This document shows, piece after piece, positions 47,676 to 57,357 of a stretch of DNA of 64,000 nt; within the stretch, counting starts at the first letter, position 1, and every line of letters starts with the position of its first letter. The position numbers were made by a program, and so were the translations under genes. The notes under the pieces were generated by a model. It was not told the DNA's origin. It did not search any database and saw only the letters and a program-made list of their open reading frames with translations. The DNA is taken from positions 124,001-188,000 of the forward strand of contig JAGXAN010000006.1 in NCBI GenBank assembly GCA_019075865.1, read 5' to 3'. This DNA comes from Hyphomicrobiales bacterium. Lineage in GTDB: Bacteria; Pseudomonadota; Alphaproteobacteria; Rhizobiales; Beijerinckiaceae.

Positions 47676-48742
47676 GAAACGCTCGCTTTCCCGCCCTGAA
47701 GCCAAACCTGACCACCATATGCCGCTTCGAACCAGGATAGCACATAAGCGCGATCGACATCTTCAATCCGCGCCGGCTGCCATTTGGGGTTTTGGTCTTT
47801 GTCGATGGTGAGCGCCCGCACGCCCTCATAAAAATCATGTTCGCGGCAGATATGGGACACGATGTTCCATTCAATCTGCATCGCCTGCGCCATGCTGAGC
47901 CCGCCCCCGATGCGCATTTGATGCTCGGCAACCACAAGGCTGGTGGGGGATTTCTGATGCAGCAGCTTCAGGTTGCCCGCCGCAGCGGCGTTTCCCTGCC
48001 CCGCCATTTGCGTCAGGCTTGCCACAATATCTGCAAGGGTTGGCGCGCCAAAAGCGACCTCAGCCGCATCCGGCATCGTCTCCATTGGAATGGACTGATA
48101 TTGCGCAATGGCGGTGTCAACCGCCTGCCCCGCGACCAAATCCGCGAGCAATGCCGAAAGTTGGGCGCTGGTCACGCGCGAATGGGCAAGGCCCAGAAGC
48201 ACCGCCTCGTCGGCTTTCACCCGCCCGCCGGTCAAGGCCAGCCGCATGCCAGCTGCGCCGCGCAAGCGTGGCAAAAACCATGTCGCGCCGACATCGGGGA
48301 AGAAACCTATGCCAACCTCAGGCATGGCAAACGAGAAATGGTCACCCGCCACCACATGTGAGCCATGCAGGCTGACACCAACGCCGCCGCCCATGACGAT
48401 GCCATCGACGAGCGCTACATAGGGTTTGGGGTAATTTCGAATGGTCAGGTTCAGCGCATATTCTTCGCCCCAAAACTGCATTTGCCCGTCGTGGCGGCCC
48501 GCGCGCCCTTCCTCATAAAGCAACCGTATATCACCACCGGCTGAAAATGCCTTGCCGCCGGAACTCTGGATAACCACACGGGTCACACGGTCATCGCTTT
48601 GCCATATCTCCAGAGCCCGCGCGATTTCGCGGACCATTGGCAATGTCAAAGCATTCAGGGCCGACTGGCGGTTGAGGGTAATAAGGCCGCACGCCCCCTG
48701 GCGCTGGCAACTCACATCATCCGATTTCGACAATTCGCTCAT
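47672..48742 (-). CDS. 3-hydroxyisobutyryl-CoA hydrolase/enoyl-CoA hydratase family
   Basis: A crotonase-fold enzyme of 356 residues. The oxyanion-hole regions are SSGGKAFSAGGDIRLLYEE and YVALVDGIVMGGGVGVSLHG, with a C-terminal extension (EVGIGFFPDVGATWFLPRL and EGVRALTIDKDQNPKW) that identifies the hydroxyisobutyryl-CoA hydrolase branch of valine degradation. ATG 48742 or GTG 48751 may start it. It overlaps the DUF6163 gene by four bases and is divergent from hemB. Confidence 0.88.
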   Translation of the reverse strand: MSELSKSDDVSCQRQGACGLITLNRQSALNALTLPMVREIARALEIWQSDDRVTRVVIQSSGGKAFSAGGDIRLLYEEGRAGRHDGQMQFWGEEYALNLTIRNYPKPYVALVDGIVMGGGVGVSLHGSHVVAGDHFSFAMPEVGIGFFPDVGATWFLPRLRGAAGMRLALTGGRVKADEAVLLGLAHSRVTSAQLSALLADLVAGQAVDTAIAQYQSIPMETMPDAAEVAFGAPTLADIVASLTQMAGQGNAAAAGNLKLLHQKSPTSLVVAEHQMRIGGGLSMAQAMQIEWNIVSHICREHDFYEGVRALTIDKDQNPKWQPARIEDVDRAYVLSWFEAAYGGQVWLQGGKASVS

Positions 48743-48904
48743 CCGCTCCACGCTCCCTGACGATTACATGCCGTAGCCATTCACCTGCGTCAACGCTGGC
48801 GACGAATTGGATTTTGCACGCCGCACCGGTTTCGCGCCATTCGTCAAGGTGCTATATCAGATTGCAAATTCACTCGACGCACAACACCCGGAGCGGACAC
48901 GGCC

Positions 48905-49912
48905 ATGACCAAATCACCTGAAAAGCTCTTGCTGGTCCATCGCCCCCGACGCAATCGCCGCACCGATTGGTCGCGGCGTCTTGTGCGCGAAAACCAGTTA
49001 AGCATTGATGATTTGATCTGGCCGATTTTCCTCATCGAAGGCGAAGGCAAGACCGAACCGGTGCCCTCCATGCCCGGCGTTTTTCGCTACAGCATTGATA
49101 GCGCCGTCACGGCCTGTCGCCATGCCGCCTCGCTTGGCATTCCGGCCATAGCGCTATTCCCCAATACAGACCCTGGCCTTCGCGATGCCGAGGGCAGCGA
49201 GGCGCTGAACCCCGACAATTTGGTATGCCGCGCCTGCCGCGCCATCAAGGATCAGGTGACAGGCATTGGCGTCATCACCGATGTCGCACTCGATCCCTAC
49301 ACCAGCCACGGCCACGACGGGGTAATGCGCGGCGAGGAAATCCTCAATGACGAGACCGTCGACATTTTGGTCAGGCAGGCACTCAATCAGGCACGTGCCG
49401 GGGCCGATATCATTGCCCCCTCGGACATGATGGACGGCCGCATTTCCGCCATTCGCGCGGGTCTCGATGCCAATGGTTTCGAGCATGTCCAGATCATGAG
49501 TTACGCAGCCAAATACGCCAGCGCATTTTATGGCCCGTTCCGCGATGCCATCGGCACCAATGCCACTCTGGTCGGTGACAAGCGCACTTACCAGATGGAC
49601 CCCTGCAACACGGATGAAGCCATCCGCGAAGTCGCGCTCGATATCGAGGAGGGTGCCGATATGGTCATGATCAAGCCAGGCATGCCTTATCTGGATATCG
49701 TCCAGCGCGTCAGCGAAACATTCGGTGTCCCCACCTTCGCCTATCAGGTGTCGGGCGAATATGCGATGATCATGGCAGCCGCCAACAATGGCTGGATCGA
49801 CGGCGACAAGGCCATGGTCGAGAGCCTTCAGGCCTTCAAGCGCGCCGGTGCCGATGGCGTTTTGACCTATTTCGCGGTTCGCGTTGCCGAAAAGCTCAAA
49901 TCGAAGTCGTGA
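48905..49912 (+). CDS. hemB: Delta-aminolevulinic acid dehydratase (porphobilinogen synthase)
   Basis: HemB condenses two 5-aminolevulinate molecules in haem synthesis, 335 residues. The active-site lysines are in QIMSYAAKYASAFYGPFRD and VMIKPGMPYLDIV. The metal-site segment is the Asp-rich DVALDPYTSHGHDG, the type without the zinc-binding cysteine triad that occurs in many Alphaproteobacteria. Start ATG 48905 has a GGAGCGG-like site upstream. No Irr-type operator was found in the 162-base divergent region. Confidence 0.96.
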   Translation: MTKSPEKLLLVHRPRRNRRTDWSRRLVRENQLSIDDLIWPIFLIEGEGKTEPVPSMPGVFRYSIDSAVTACRHAASLGIPAIALFPNTDPGLRDAEGSEALNPDNLVCRACRAIKDQVTGIGVITDVALDPYTSHGHDGVMRGEEILNDETVDILVRQALNQARAGADIIAPSDMMDGRISAIRAGLDANGFEHVQIMSYAAKYASAFYGPFRDAIGTNATLVGDKRTYQMDPCNTDEAIREVALDIEEGADMVMIKPGMPYLDIVQRVSETFGVPTFAYQVSGEYAMIMAAANNGWIDGDKAMVESLQAFKRAGADGVLTYFAVRVAEKLKSKS

Positions 49913-49990
49913 GCCAACCATCTTGATCGGCCCGGCGTCTTCGCGCCCCGTGCTTTACCTTCATCGTTTAAGCGCTTAGCCTCATAGGCC

Positions 49991-51316
49991 ATGCTTCGCC
50001 TTACCGTGCTCCTTGCCTGTCTTTTGCTGTCGGCCTGCGGGCAGGATATCGACAGCGCCCAGTCGCGCCAATGCCGCGAATTGCTGCCCGCCCTGAGCCA
50101 GGATAGCACCACATTCGACACCATCCGCACCTATGGCGACGCAGACCGGCGCGGGGTTCGCTTGCGTTATTTCGCGCAAGGCCCGGGGCAATTGCGCCGC
50201 CAGCACACGCTGCATTGCCGTTTTGCTCATTCGCAAAGCGAAAGCAGCACCCTTGATCTCACCAGCGTCACGCAAGACGAGGTAGCATTGCTGGATTCGC
50301 AGCTTTTCTTCCTCAAGCGCTTCTGGCTGGAAACACCGGATGCGGAAGCCGCCGATCCGGGCGCTGCAACCCAATGGGGGCAGGTTCCGCATGTGTCCCT
50401 GCCTTTGGCTTATTTTCTGCAACAATGGCTGAACGCCCTGCCCTTGAGTGCCATTTATGGCCTGCTCGCCGCAGCCTATTCGCTTGTCTATGGGCTGGTC
50501 GGGCGCATCAATTTCGCCTTTGGACAATTTGCGATTCTGGGTGGGTATGCGGCGCTGTTCGCCGTGATCCTGACAGGGCACGCGCCACCCATGCTGATTA
50601 TTATCTTTGCCATCGGCCTGTCGACATTGGTCGCGCTGATATTTGGCACGACCACAGGCGAGTGGGTTTTCAAGCCTTTATCATCGGCAACCGGCCAGCA
50701 AGGGCTTGTCGCGACCATTGGTCTTGCCATTTTCATGAGCGAATTCATGCGGCTTTCGCAAGGCTCCGGCTCCACCTGGCTTGCCGGTTTTTTCAATACG
50801 CCGGTCATCGTTGCCCAAGCCGTCGGCTTTTCGGTAACCATCACCCTCATTTCGCTGCTGGTTGGCGGGCTTGCGATCGTCTCGGCCTGCATATTATTAT
50901 GGATCATCGCCCGCACGTCCTTTGGCCGAAGTTGGCGGGCCTATTCGGATGATCCCTTGGCAGCGGCCTTGTTTGGCGTATCGGCCTGGGGGATTTTTGC
51001 GCAGACCTTTGCCTTGGCCAGTGCTTTTGCCGGCATATCGGGCAGCATCATCACGCTTTACTATGGCAATCTTGATTACACCGCCTCGCTAACACTTGGC
51101 ATCCGTGCCCTGGTGGCTGCCATTCTGGGCGGCATTGGCTCGATCCCCGGTGCATTTATCGGTGGCATTGCCATTGGCATCATCGAGACGATGTGGTCTG
51201 CCTATTTTCCGCTTGCCTATCGCGATGTCGTCATTTTTGGCATTCTCATCGCCATTCTGGTATTCCGCCCCGGTGGGCTGTTTGGTTTCGGCGACCTGAC
51301 GCCGCGCCGGGTATGA
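49991..51316 (+). CDS. Branched-chain amino-acid ABC permease (LivH-like) fused to an N-terminal lipoprotein-like domain
   Basis: A 441-residue protein. Residues 1-16 form a lipoprotein-type signal (LLACLLLSAC), and residues about 17-130 are a soluble domain with no family I recognise. From about 150 it is a LivH permease: SAIYGLLAAAYSLVYGLVGRINFAFGQF, then GIRALVAAILGGIGSIPGAFIGG and an RPGGLFG end. LivH usually has no such extension, though similar proteins occur in some Rhizobiales. No livM, livG, livF or livK gene is adjacent. ATG 49991 is the start; ATG codons further in would remove the signal. Confidence 0.82.
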   Translation: MLRLTVLLACLLLSACGQDIDSAQSRQCRELLPALSQDSTTFDTIRTYGDADRRGVRLRYFAQGPGQLRRQHTLHCRFAHSQSESSTLDLTSVTQDEVALLDSQLFFLKRFWLETPDAEAADPGAATQWGQVPHVSLPLAYFLQQWLNALPLSAIYGLLAAAYSLVYGLVGRINFAFGQFAILGGYAALFAVILTGHAPPMLIIIFAIGLSTLVALIFGTTTGEWVFKPLSSATGQQGLVATIGLAIFMSEFMRLSQGSGSTWLAGFFNTPVIVAQAVGFSVTITLISLLVGGLAIVSACILLWIIARTSFGRSWRAYSDDPLAAALFGVSAWGIFAQTFALASAFAGISGSIITLYYGNLDYTASLTLGIRALVAAILGGIGSIPGAFIGGIAIGIIETMWSAYFPLAYRDVVIFGILIAILVFRPGGLFGFGDLTPRRV

Positions 51317-51347
51317 GCTTGCCGGTGCCTGCCGCCCGCGCGCCGCA

Positions 51348-51396
51348 CGCCACTTGTCTGCGCCACTCGTCTGCGCCACTTGCCTGCGCCACTTGC
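51348..51396 (+). repeat. 13-bp tandem repeat, about 3.8 copies
   Basis: CGCCACTTGTCTG (51348-51360), CGCCACTCGTCTG (51361-51373) and CGCCACTTGCCTG (51374-51386) are followed by the partial unit CGCCACTTGC (51387-51396). Units differ by single bases. The array lies between the LivH-like and RDD genes, so it can affect only spacing or transcript structure there. Confidence 0.9.
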
Positions 51397-51451
51397 GCCG
51401 CGTCAACCGGGCCCCCATCTACTCCCTTGGCCGTTCATTGGGAGCCCGAGC

Positions 51452-51943
51452 ATGTCAGGTATACAGCAGATTCCGGGCGTCAGCCCGACCCCCGCCCCCC
51501 TCTACAATGGGGTTTCCCGCAATTCCGGCTCTTTGCCGGCAGCGGCGTTCAGCGGTGTTCGCACACGCCGCCTCATTGGTGTCGCCATTGATTTTGCGAT
51601 CGTTGGAACCATTGTGCTTGCCTTTGGCATTATCTTTGCGCTGCCCACGCTGGGCATGTCGCTGTTTATCCTGCCAACGCTCTTCCCTATCTTTGCCTTC
51701 TTTTACAATGGCTTGCTGGTATCTGGCCGAACCATGGGCACTTGGGGCATGTGGCTGATGGATCTTGAGATGGGCATGACGGATGGCACCAGGGTCAGCT
51801 TCGTCACCGCCGGTGTCCATGCCGTGTTGTTCTATGTAAGCTGGATGTTTCCACCGGTTTTTCTGGTCTCGCTGTTGTCGGATGACAAGCGCTGCCTGCA
51901 TGACATGTTCGCCGATGTCGTAATCACGCGCCGCACGCTTTAA
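51452..51943 (+). CDS. RDD family membrane protein
   Basis: A 163-residue membrane protein of the RDD family. The start of the domain is TRRLIGVAIDFAIVG, followed by hydrophobic helices (VLAFGIIFALPTLGMSLFIL; FPIFAFFYNGLLV), the motif GRTMGTWGMWLMDLEM, and a final DDKRCLHDMFADVVI. The function is not known. ATG 51452 has GGGAG nine bases before; a longer start at 51380 would run through repeat sequence. The usual order near arginyltransferase is kept. Confidence 0.85.
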   Translation: MSGIQQIPGVSPTPAPLYNGVSRNSGSLPAAAFSGVRTRRLIGVAIDFAIVGTIVLAFGIIFALPTLGMSLFILPTLFPIFAFFYNGLLVSGRTMGTWGMWLMDLEMGMTDGTRVSFVTAGVHAVLFYVSWMFPPVFLVSLLSDDKRCLHDMFADVVITRRTL

Positions 51944-52045
51944 TCGTGCAAATTTGCCTTGGATAAACGCAAGGATGCGCGCGCGCCCCTTGCGCGCCAA
52001 AGCAATGATGGTAGAATCAAGCCATCAGCATTGGAGCCCATTGCA

Positions 52046-52792
52046 TTGACGAGAGAGCCGCGCGACGCGCCGCAGTTTTATCTCACCTCCCGCGCCCCCT
52101 GCCCTTACCTGCCGGGTCGAGAGGAGCGCAAGGTTTTTACCCATTTGGTGGGAAGACGCGCGCCGGCCCTGAATGACACATTGACACAATCGGGTTTTCG
52201 CCGCTCGCAGACCATTGCTTATCGCCCTGCCTGCGAGCATTGCAGTGCCTGCGTCTCCGTGCGGATATGTGTGCAGGAATTCACCCCCAGCCAGAGTTTT
52301 CGTCGCATCCGCCTGCGCAATCGCGATCTGATCGCCACCACAACCCCCAATCGCGCCACGACCGAACATTACCAGCTTTTTCGCCGCTATCTCGACGCCC
52401 GCCACAATGACGGCGGCATGGCGGACATGAGTTCGGTCGATTTTGCCATGATGATCGAAGACAGCCACGTTCATTCCAACCTTGTCGAATACCGGTTGGC
52501 GGCCCCGGAAGGCTCCGGCCATCGCGGTCGGCTGGTCGCCGCCTGCTTGACCGACCTTTTAAGCACCGGCCTTTCCATGGTGTATTCGTTCTATGACCCG
52601 GATGAAGAAGAGCGGTCGGTTGGCACCTACATGATACTCGATCATATAGCGCAGGCCAGAACCCTTGAATTGCCGCACCTCTACCTTGGCTATTGGGTGC
52701 AAGGTTCCCGCAAGATGGATTATAAAGCGCGCTTTCTGCCGCAGGAGCGACTGGGGCTGGACGGCTGGGAACGCATAAACGACACCGCCTGA
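52046..52792 (+). CDS. bpt: Aspartate/glutamate leucyltransferase (arginyl-tRNA-protein transferase family)
   Basis: Bacterial N-end-rule transferase, about 248 residues, adding Leu (Bpt) or Arg (Ate) to N-termini. Conserved stretches: [20 protein letters not shown], the cysteine pair in [37 protein letters not shown] and [20 protein letters not shown]. No suitable in-frame ATG is available; TTG 52046 gives the family-typical start, and TTG 51959 is a longer alternative. The RDD gene ends 102 bases upstream. Confidence 0.88.
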   Translation: MTREPRDAPQFYLTSRAPCPYLPGREERKVFTHLVGRRAPALNDTLTQSGFRRSQTIAYRPACEHCSACVSVRICVQEFTPSQSFRRIRLRNRDLIATTTPNRATTEHYQLFRRYLDARHNDGGMADMSSVDFAMMIEDSHVHSNLVEYRLAAPEGSGHRGRLVAACLTDLLSTGLSMVYSFYDPDEEERSVGTYMILDHIAQARTLELPHLYLGYWVQGSRKMDYKARFLPQERLGLDGWERINDTA

Positions 52793-52801
52793 CAAGCTGG
52801 G

Positions 52802-53149
52802 TCAATCGCCCTTCAGCAACGCCTCATGCTTGTCGCCGCTGCGATCCTCAATCGCCACCAGCCATAGATCCGCGTCGAACTGGCACTGCTTGGCCATATA
52901 GGTGGCCGCTTCTTCCTGGTTCAGGCTGGACGCTTTATGCACCAGTGCGAAGGCACGGCCAAGGCCCGCCGCCACCGCTTCGCTTTGCGGTGCCGGGCCG
53001 TAAATCCGGAAATGGCCGGCCAGGTCATCCACCTGCACGAATATCGCGCCAGCTTCCGCCGCGCCGCGCCGTATCAGCACGGCGTCAAGCCCTTCCAGCG
53101 CGCAGCGTCGCAACAGGGCCGAGACGAAAAAGTCGGATCGCAGCCGCAC
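52802..53149 (-). CDS. DUF1491 family protein
   Basis: A 115-residue protein of the DUF1491 family: RLRSDFFVSALLRRC, VLIRRGAAEAGAIFVQVDDL, and CQFDADLWLVAIEDRSGDKH. The role is unknown, but it lies beside a peptidoglycan-binding protein and sensor kinase in many Rhizobiales. The start is GTG 53149, six bases after the upstream gene; no ATG is available. Confidence 0.87.
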   Translation of the reverse strand: MRLRSDFFVSALLRRCALEGLDAVLIRRGAAEAGAIFVQVDDLAGHFRIYGPAPQSEAVAAGLGRAFALVHKASSLNQEEAATYMAKQCQFDADLWLVAIEDRSGDKHEALLKGD

Positions 53150-53155
53150 CCGACG

Positions 53156-53911
53156 CTACGGGGCGCGCAGGCCGGTGCGAGCCGCCAGCCGCTCCCGCAG
53201 TTTCAGGCTGATGTCACCAGTTTGCGCCAGCTTTTCACTGTGCTGAAACCGGGCGATGGCCAGACGCGTGCTGCGCCCAAAAATACCATCGGCTTGCACG
53301 GGATAGCCAAGTTTGGCCAACGCCCGCTGCACAAAGGCAACATTGGCATCGGCCTTCTGGACGGCGGGGGCGGAATTGGCGGCCGCGTCCGGCTGCAACA
53401 GCGCCGCGATCGCATCCACCGGGCCCCGCAATGGCCTGGCTTTAGCCGGGGCGGACGCGGCCACATTGGCAGAGCGCGTATTGTAATGAGGCGATGCGGG
53501 CAGCGTTTGCGGCGGCAGCGGCACGAGTTCGGGCAAAGAGTTGGCGCGCGCCTCGCTATGGGCAATCGCATTTACCCGCGCGCCATCCTCCACCACGCGG
53601 TCAGCGCTTTCATGCGGCGCAACCGGGGCCGTGCTGGAAAACAGCGGCAACAGGATTTCGGCGCGATGACCCTTTTGCAGGGCCAGCGCATTGACGAGGA
53701 TTCCCAAAGTCATGGCGCCCATCAAGCCATAAGCGATCGCCCGTCCGGGGCGTGACAGCACGTGTTGTTCGAGCAGGCTGCGCGCGAAACCAGCTGGTTG
53801 CGCCGCGGGCGTGCGCGGCCTTTTGCTGTCGCGGTTCTTGCGTGGGCGACGGTCTTCCGCGCGTTCGCGGACAATGAAATCGAAATCAGAGCGGGCGAGA
53901 GCTTCAGGCAC
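53156..53911 (-). CDS. Membrane-anchored peptidoglycan-binding protein
   Basis: A 251-residue protein with a basic cytoplasmic N-terminus (RERAEDRRPRKNRDSKR), one transmembrane helix near residues 60-78 (AIAYGLMGAMTLGILVNALAL), an Ala/Pro-rich linker and a C-terminal PG_binding_1 domain (VQRALAKLGYPVQADGIFG, then ARFQHSEKLAQTGDISL). It may anchor a membrane complex to the wall. The start is a GTG overlapping the end of the kinase gene by eight bases, so the two are co-translated. Confidence 0.86.
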   Translation of the reverse strand: MPEALARSDFDFIVRERAEDRRPRKNRDSKRPRTPAAQPAGFARSLLEQHVLSRPGRAIAYGLMGAMTLGILVNALALQKGHRAEILLPLFSSTAPVAPHESADRVVEDGARVNAIAHSEARANSLPELVPLPPQTLPASPHYNTRSANVAASAPAKARPLRGPVDAIAALLQPDAAANSAPAVQKADANVAFVQRALAKLGYPVQADGIFGRSTRLAIARFQHSEKLAQTGDISLKLRERLAARTGLRAP

Positions 53912-55856
53912 TTTTCATCATCCTTGCTAATTGAAATGTAGCCGCATCCACAACATCACTGACGGGCAATGCGCCGGTGAGAATGGCAGGTGCGGCATTG
54001 GGTGTCTTGTCGGTGTAGCGGCAGTCGAGCGGCAAACGCACCGTAACTTTGGTGCCGCGCCCCAACTCGCTTTCGATGCGAATATCACCGCCATGCAGGC
54101 CCACCAGTCCGCGCACGAGTGACAGGCCGAGCCCCGTGCCTTCAAACGCACGGTCATAATTGGCGGCAGCCTGAAAGAAAGGCTCGCCGATGCGGGCCAG
54201 ATCATCGCCGTTCATGCCAATGCCGGTATCGCTGACGCGGATGCACAGCGAATTGCCAAGCGGTTGCATGCTGAGGGTGATGGTGCCTTTGGCCGGCGTG
54301 AATTTCACGGCATTGGACAACAAATTGATGATGATCTGTTTGCAGGCGCGCTTGTCAGCGACAATCTCGTCATGGCTGGTCGCCGCAAAATCCCGCACCA
54401 GCAACACTTGCGCTTCCCGCGCCTTCAGGCTGAACATATGGGTGCAGGAATCGAGCAGTTCGGCCAGTTCAAACGACTCCGGATTGAGCTGAAAACTGCC
54501 CGCCTCGATCTTCGATACGTCGAGGATCGAATTGACCACCGCCAGAAGATGATGCCCGGATGTTGCAATGATACCCGCATATTCGCTGCGCTTGGCATGG
54601 CTTTTGGGTGCCAGCGTTTCATCACTGAGCATGTCCGCAAACCCGATAATGGCATTGAGCGGCGTGCGCAATTCATGGCTGACATTGGCGAGGAGCCGGT
54701 CTTTCCACAAATTCACCTGCTCCGCATGGACGCGGGCCGCCTGCAATTCCGCCTCGTGGCGGCGCGCAGCGCTGACATCGCGCACGATGGACATGATCGA
54801 GGAGGCCGGGGTCACGCCATCGCTCTTGAAATGCAGCAACCGGCGCGCGCGCAATTCTACATCGACAAAAACTGGCGCGGATTCGGTGCGGTTGGCGATG
54901 CTCGCCTCGCTGTCAAAGCGCAGCCGCCGCGAATATTGCGCGCTTTCCATGGCTTCCATCCGTCCGGTGCGCAGGCGCAATTGCGTGCTCACCGTTTCAT
55001 CGCTGGCCAAAGCCTGCGTGATCGCCTTGAGATAGGCGGGCCGGTCGGCGACATTGAGACGGTCGAAAAACCCGCGACCCTCCAATTCGCCTGCTTCGAT
55101 ATTGAACAGGCTGACACTGGCCGCGCTGGATGATACCACGGCACCATCGGCACTGTGGCGCAATACCAGATCACCTACGGCTTCCGACAGGCTCTCGAAA
55201 CGGCTGGCACCTTCCAGCGTCGCGCGGTGGCTGATCTGCAACATTGCATAAAACAGATAGCCAAGCGAAACCGCATAAATAGCCCCTGGCACCAGCACCG
55301 CCGCCGCAATGATCGCGTTTTCGCCGGGCTGACGCGCCAGCAGCCCATGCTGCTGCGCCAAAAGGATCAACACCGCGCAGATCACCATGAAAGCGGTGGC
55401 CGCGACGATGGATACCAGATCGGCCGAAAACGCGATTTCCACCGGCACCAGCAACAAAGTGGACACGGCCGCGCCCGGACGCCCGCTTTGCACGAAAACC
55501 ACGGCCATCAGCCCAAGACAGAGCGCGCAAAGCAATTGCGCTGCAAAAAGTCGGCCCGTGCGCGATAGCAGGAACACCGCCAGAAGCGGCAGGCTCGCCC
55601 ATGAAAAGGCGGCGATCTGCCAGGGCGTCGAAACTTCGTGAAAGGCCAGAAATGCCGGCAGCAGCAACAACGCCGCCAGTGCCATCATCAGGCGCGAAGT
55701 GATGAATATCTTGTGTTGCAGCAAGGCGGCGGGTTGGCCCTGCGCGTCCGGATGCACCAGCGCACCAATGTGCCAGCCAATGACCGCAGCCAGGCGCGAC
55801 AAGCCGGATTTGGCTTCGGCCTGGCCTGAAAGGTTTTCAGGCAATCCCCTGCGCAT
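53904..55856 (-). CDS. PAS-domain sensor histidine kinase
   Basis: A membrane histidine kinase of about 650 residues. It has six or so hydrophobic segments between residues 45 and 200, a PAS domain around 210-350 (SADGAVVSSSAASVSLF), a HisKA domain with phospho-accepting histidine in NVSHELRTPLNAIIGFADML near 410, and an HATPase domain with NLLSNAVKFTP, DTGIGM and GTGLGLSLVRGL. It resembles the DivL/PleC/ATS1 group but lacks a receiver domain. No response regulator is adjacent. ATG 55856 was chosen; GTG 55892 is in frame upstream. Confidence 0.88.
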   Translation of the reverse strand: MRRGLPENLSGQAEAKSGLSRLAAVIGWHIGALVHPDAQGQPAALLQHKIFITSRLMMALAALLLLPAFLAFHEVSTPWQIAAFSWASLPLLAVFLLSRTGRLFAAQLLCALCLGLMAVVFVQSGRPGAAVSTLLLVPVEIAFSADLVSIVAATAFMVICAVLILLAQQHGLLARQPGENAIIAAAVLVPGAIYAVSLGYLFYAMLQISHRATLEGASRFESLSEAVGDLVLRHSADGAVVSSSAASVSLFNIEAGELEGRGFFDRLNVADRPAYLKAITQALASDETVSTQLRLRTGRMEAMESAQYSRRLRFDSEASIANRTESAPVFVDVELRARRLLHFKSDGVTPASSIMSIVRDVSAARRHEAELQAARVHAEQVNLWKDRLLANVSHELRTPLNAIIGFADMLSDETLAPKSHAKRSEYAGIIATSGHHLLAVVNSILDVSKIEAGSFQLNPESFELAELLDSCTHMFSLKAREAQVLLVRDFAATSHDEIVADKRACKQIIINLLSNAVKFTPAKGTITLSMQPLGNSLCIRVSDTGIGMNGDDLARIGEPFFQAAANYDRAFEGTGLGLSLVRGLVGLHGGDIRIESELGRGTKVTVRLPLDCRYTDKTPNAAPAILTGALPVSDVVDAATFQLARMMKSA

Positions 55857-56153
55857 GAAGGCAAAGTCACTGAACGACACAAATACACCCACTCAAACGG
55901 ATCAACGCGGCCTTTGATCTCCACAATGGCGAACTGGCTTTAACGAAGTCTGAGCAGCGGCCACCTTCGGGCCATGCAAACCCCAATCAGGCGTGCAAAT
56001 ACCAAGATGTTGGCGTTATGGTTTCGAAATCATTGCCAACGTCGCTGGAATTTTCGACGCAGGCCCGCTTACCGATGTGAAATTGCGCATTTTAATTGGC
56101 AAACGCGCCCATTCAGCCCATATACGGGCAGGCGCAGGCTGGATGTGAACGAC

Positions 56154-56597
56154 ATGAATCAAACTGCTAATTTGACCGAAATCATTGATAATTTTGCCTA
56201 TCTTGACGATTGGGAAGATCGCTACCGCTATATCATCGAGCTTGGCAAAGCCCTGCCGTCCATGCCCGCCGAAGCCTGCAATGACCAAAACAAAGTGCGC
56301 GGCTGTGCCAGCCAGGTCTGGCTTTTGACGCAAATTGCCCGACCCCAGGGTCAGGCCCCGGTTTTGACCTTCACCGGGGATAGCGATGCCCATATCGTCA
56401 AGGGCCTGGTGGCGCTGATTCTGGCCATGTATTCCGGGCACAGTGCGCCGGAAATTCTGGATCTCGATGCCAATGAATTATTCGCAACCCTCGGCCTTGC
56501 CGCGCATTTGACCCCGCAGCGCACCAATGGCGTGCGCTCCATGGTCGAACGCATCAAATCCGAGGCCCGCGCCGCCATGGCCGCGCAAGCCTCCTGA
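56154..56597 (+). CDS. sufE: Cysteine desulfuration protein SufE
   Basis: SufE accepts persulfide sulfur from SufS and raises its activity, 147 residues. The acceptor cysteine is in NKVRGCASQVWL near residue 53, and YIIELGKALPSMPAEACN and LVALILAMYSGHSAPEIL match the family. ATG 56154 was chosen; the longer frame from 55974 is an unlikely extension. It is unlinked to the suf operon at 3-11 kb; no Irr box was seen upstream. Confidence 0.92.
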   Translation: MNQTANLTEIIDNFAYLDDWEDRYRYIIELGKALPSMPAEACNDQNKVRGCASQVWLLTQIARPQGQAPVLTFTGDSDAHIVKGLVALILAMYSGHSAPEILDLDANELFATLGLAAHLTPQRTNGVRSMVERIKSEARAAMAAQAS

Positions 56598-56607
56598 AAC
56601 CACCGGC

Positions 56608-57357
56608 CTACTTGTCAGCCGTATCCACTGCCGCAGCCACACCCGCTGGCTTCAGCGCCGGCAAATCGAGTGCCGCCCGGACTTCGCGTGTGGCTGCTGC
56701 AAGATCATGTTGAAACCGCGGATTGACCGTCATCAGTGCATGAATAGCATAGGCGAAGCGCTCGCCTGCGGCGAGGTCACTTGGATAATGCACACCGCAA
56801 ATCAGCCGATTATGCGCAAAATTCTCGGCGCGCTGCAGGATCAGGTCACGCTTCTCCGGCACCATTTCAATCAGCGCCAGCCCTTCCAGAAAACCAACCG
56901 TCGTATGCCCGCTGGGATAGGAGCCACTCCTGGAATGGCCGCTGCAGGCCGGCTTCAATGTCGTATCCAGCAGATAGGGGCGCGGTCGGTGCCAATAGGG
57001 TTTGAGCACATCGACATTGGCGCCCTCATCATTGGCGATTTCCTGCGACAGGATCGCGGTCAATGGCAATTTGCGGGCGTTGAATTTATCGCCAAACAAG
57101 GTGGCGTAGAGAAACATGCTCTCGTTATGGCTGTCAGATTTGGCCTGGCCCACTTCCTCTTCGGTGCGCGTATCCTCGATATGGTGCAACATTGCCAACT
57201 CCGCCTTGGTAACCTCGGAATCGGATGAAGGTGGATCAAGGAGCAGCAATTCGCCGTGCGATTGCGCCGGGGTCACAAAAATCCCCTCCTGATGCTCGGC
57301 ATGGGCAACACCAACGGCAAGCAGGAAAGCAAAACCGGCCACATATTTGAACTTCAT
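56608..57357 (-). CDS. Class A non-specific acid phosphatase (PAP2 family)
   Basis: A 249-residue secreted phosphatase with a signal peptide (FKYVAGFAFLLAVGVAHA). The PAP2 active-site motifs are KPYWHRPRPYLL, GSYPSGHTTVGFLEG and NRLICGVHYPSDLAAGE, which supply the catalytic histidines, and match the class A enzymes. It probably releases phosphate from organic phosphates in the periplasm. ATG 57357 gives the signal peptide; an upstream frame to 57453 is not used. It converges on sufE. Confidence 0.9.
   Translation of the reverse strand: MKFKYVAGFAFLLAVGVAHAEHQEGIFVTPAQSHGELLLLDPPSSDSEVTKAELAMLHHIEDTRTEEEVGQAKSDSHNESMFLYATLFGDKFNARKLPLTAILSQEIANDEGANVDVLKPYWHRPRPYLLDTTLKPACSGHSRSGSYPSGHTTVGFLEGLALIEMVPEKRDLILQRAENFAHNRLICGVHYPSDLAAGERFAYAIHALMTVNPRFQHDLAAATREVRAALDLPALKPAGVAAAVDTADK

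Noticed and set aside
48743-48904. Irr box in the hemB upstream region
   Set aside because: No TTAGAA/TTCTAA inverted repeat is present.
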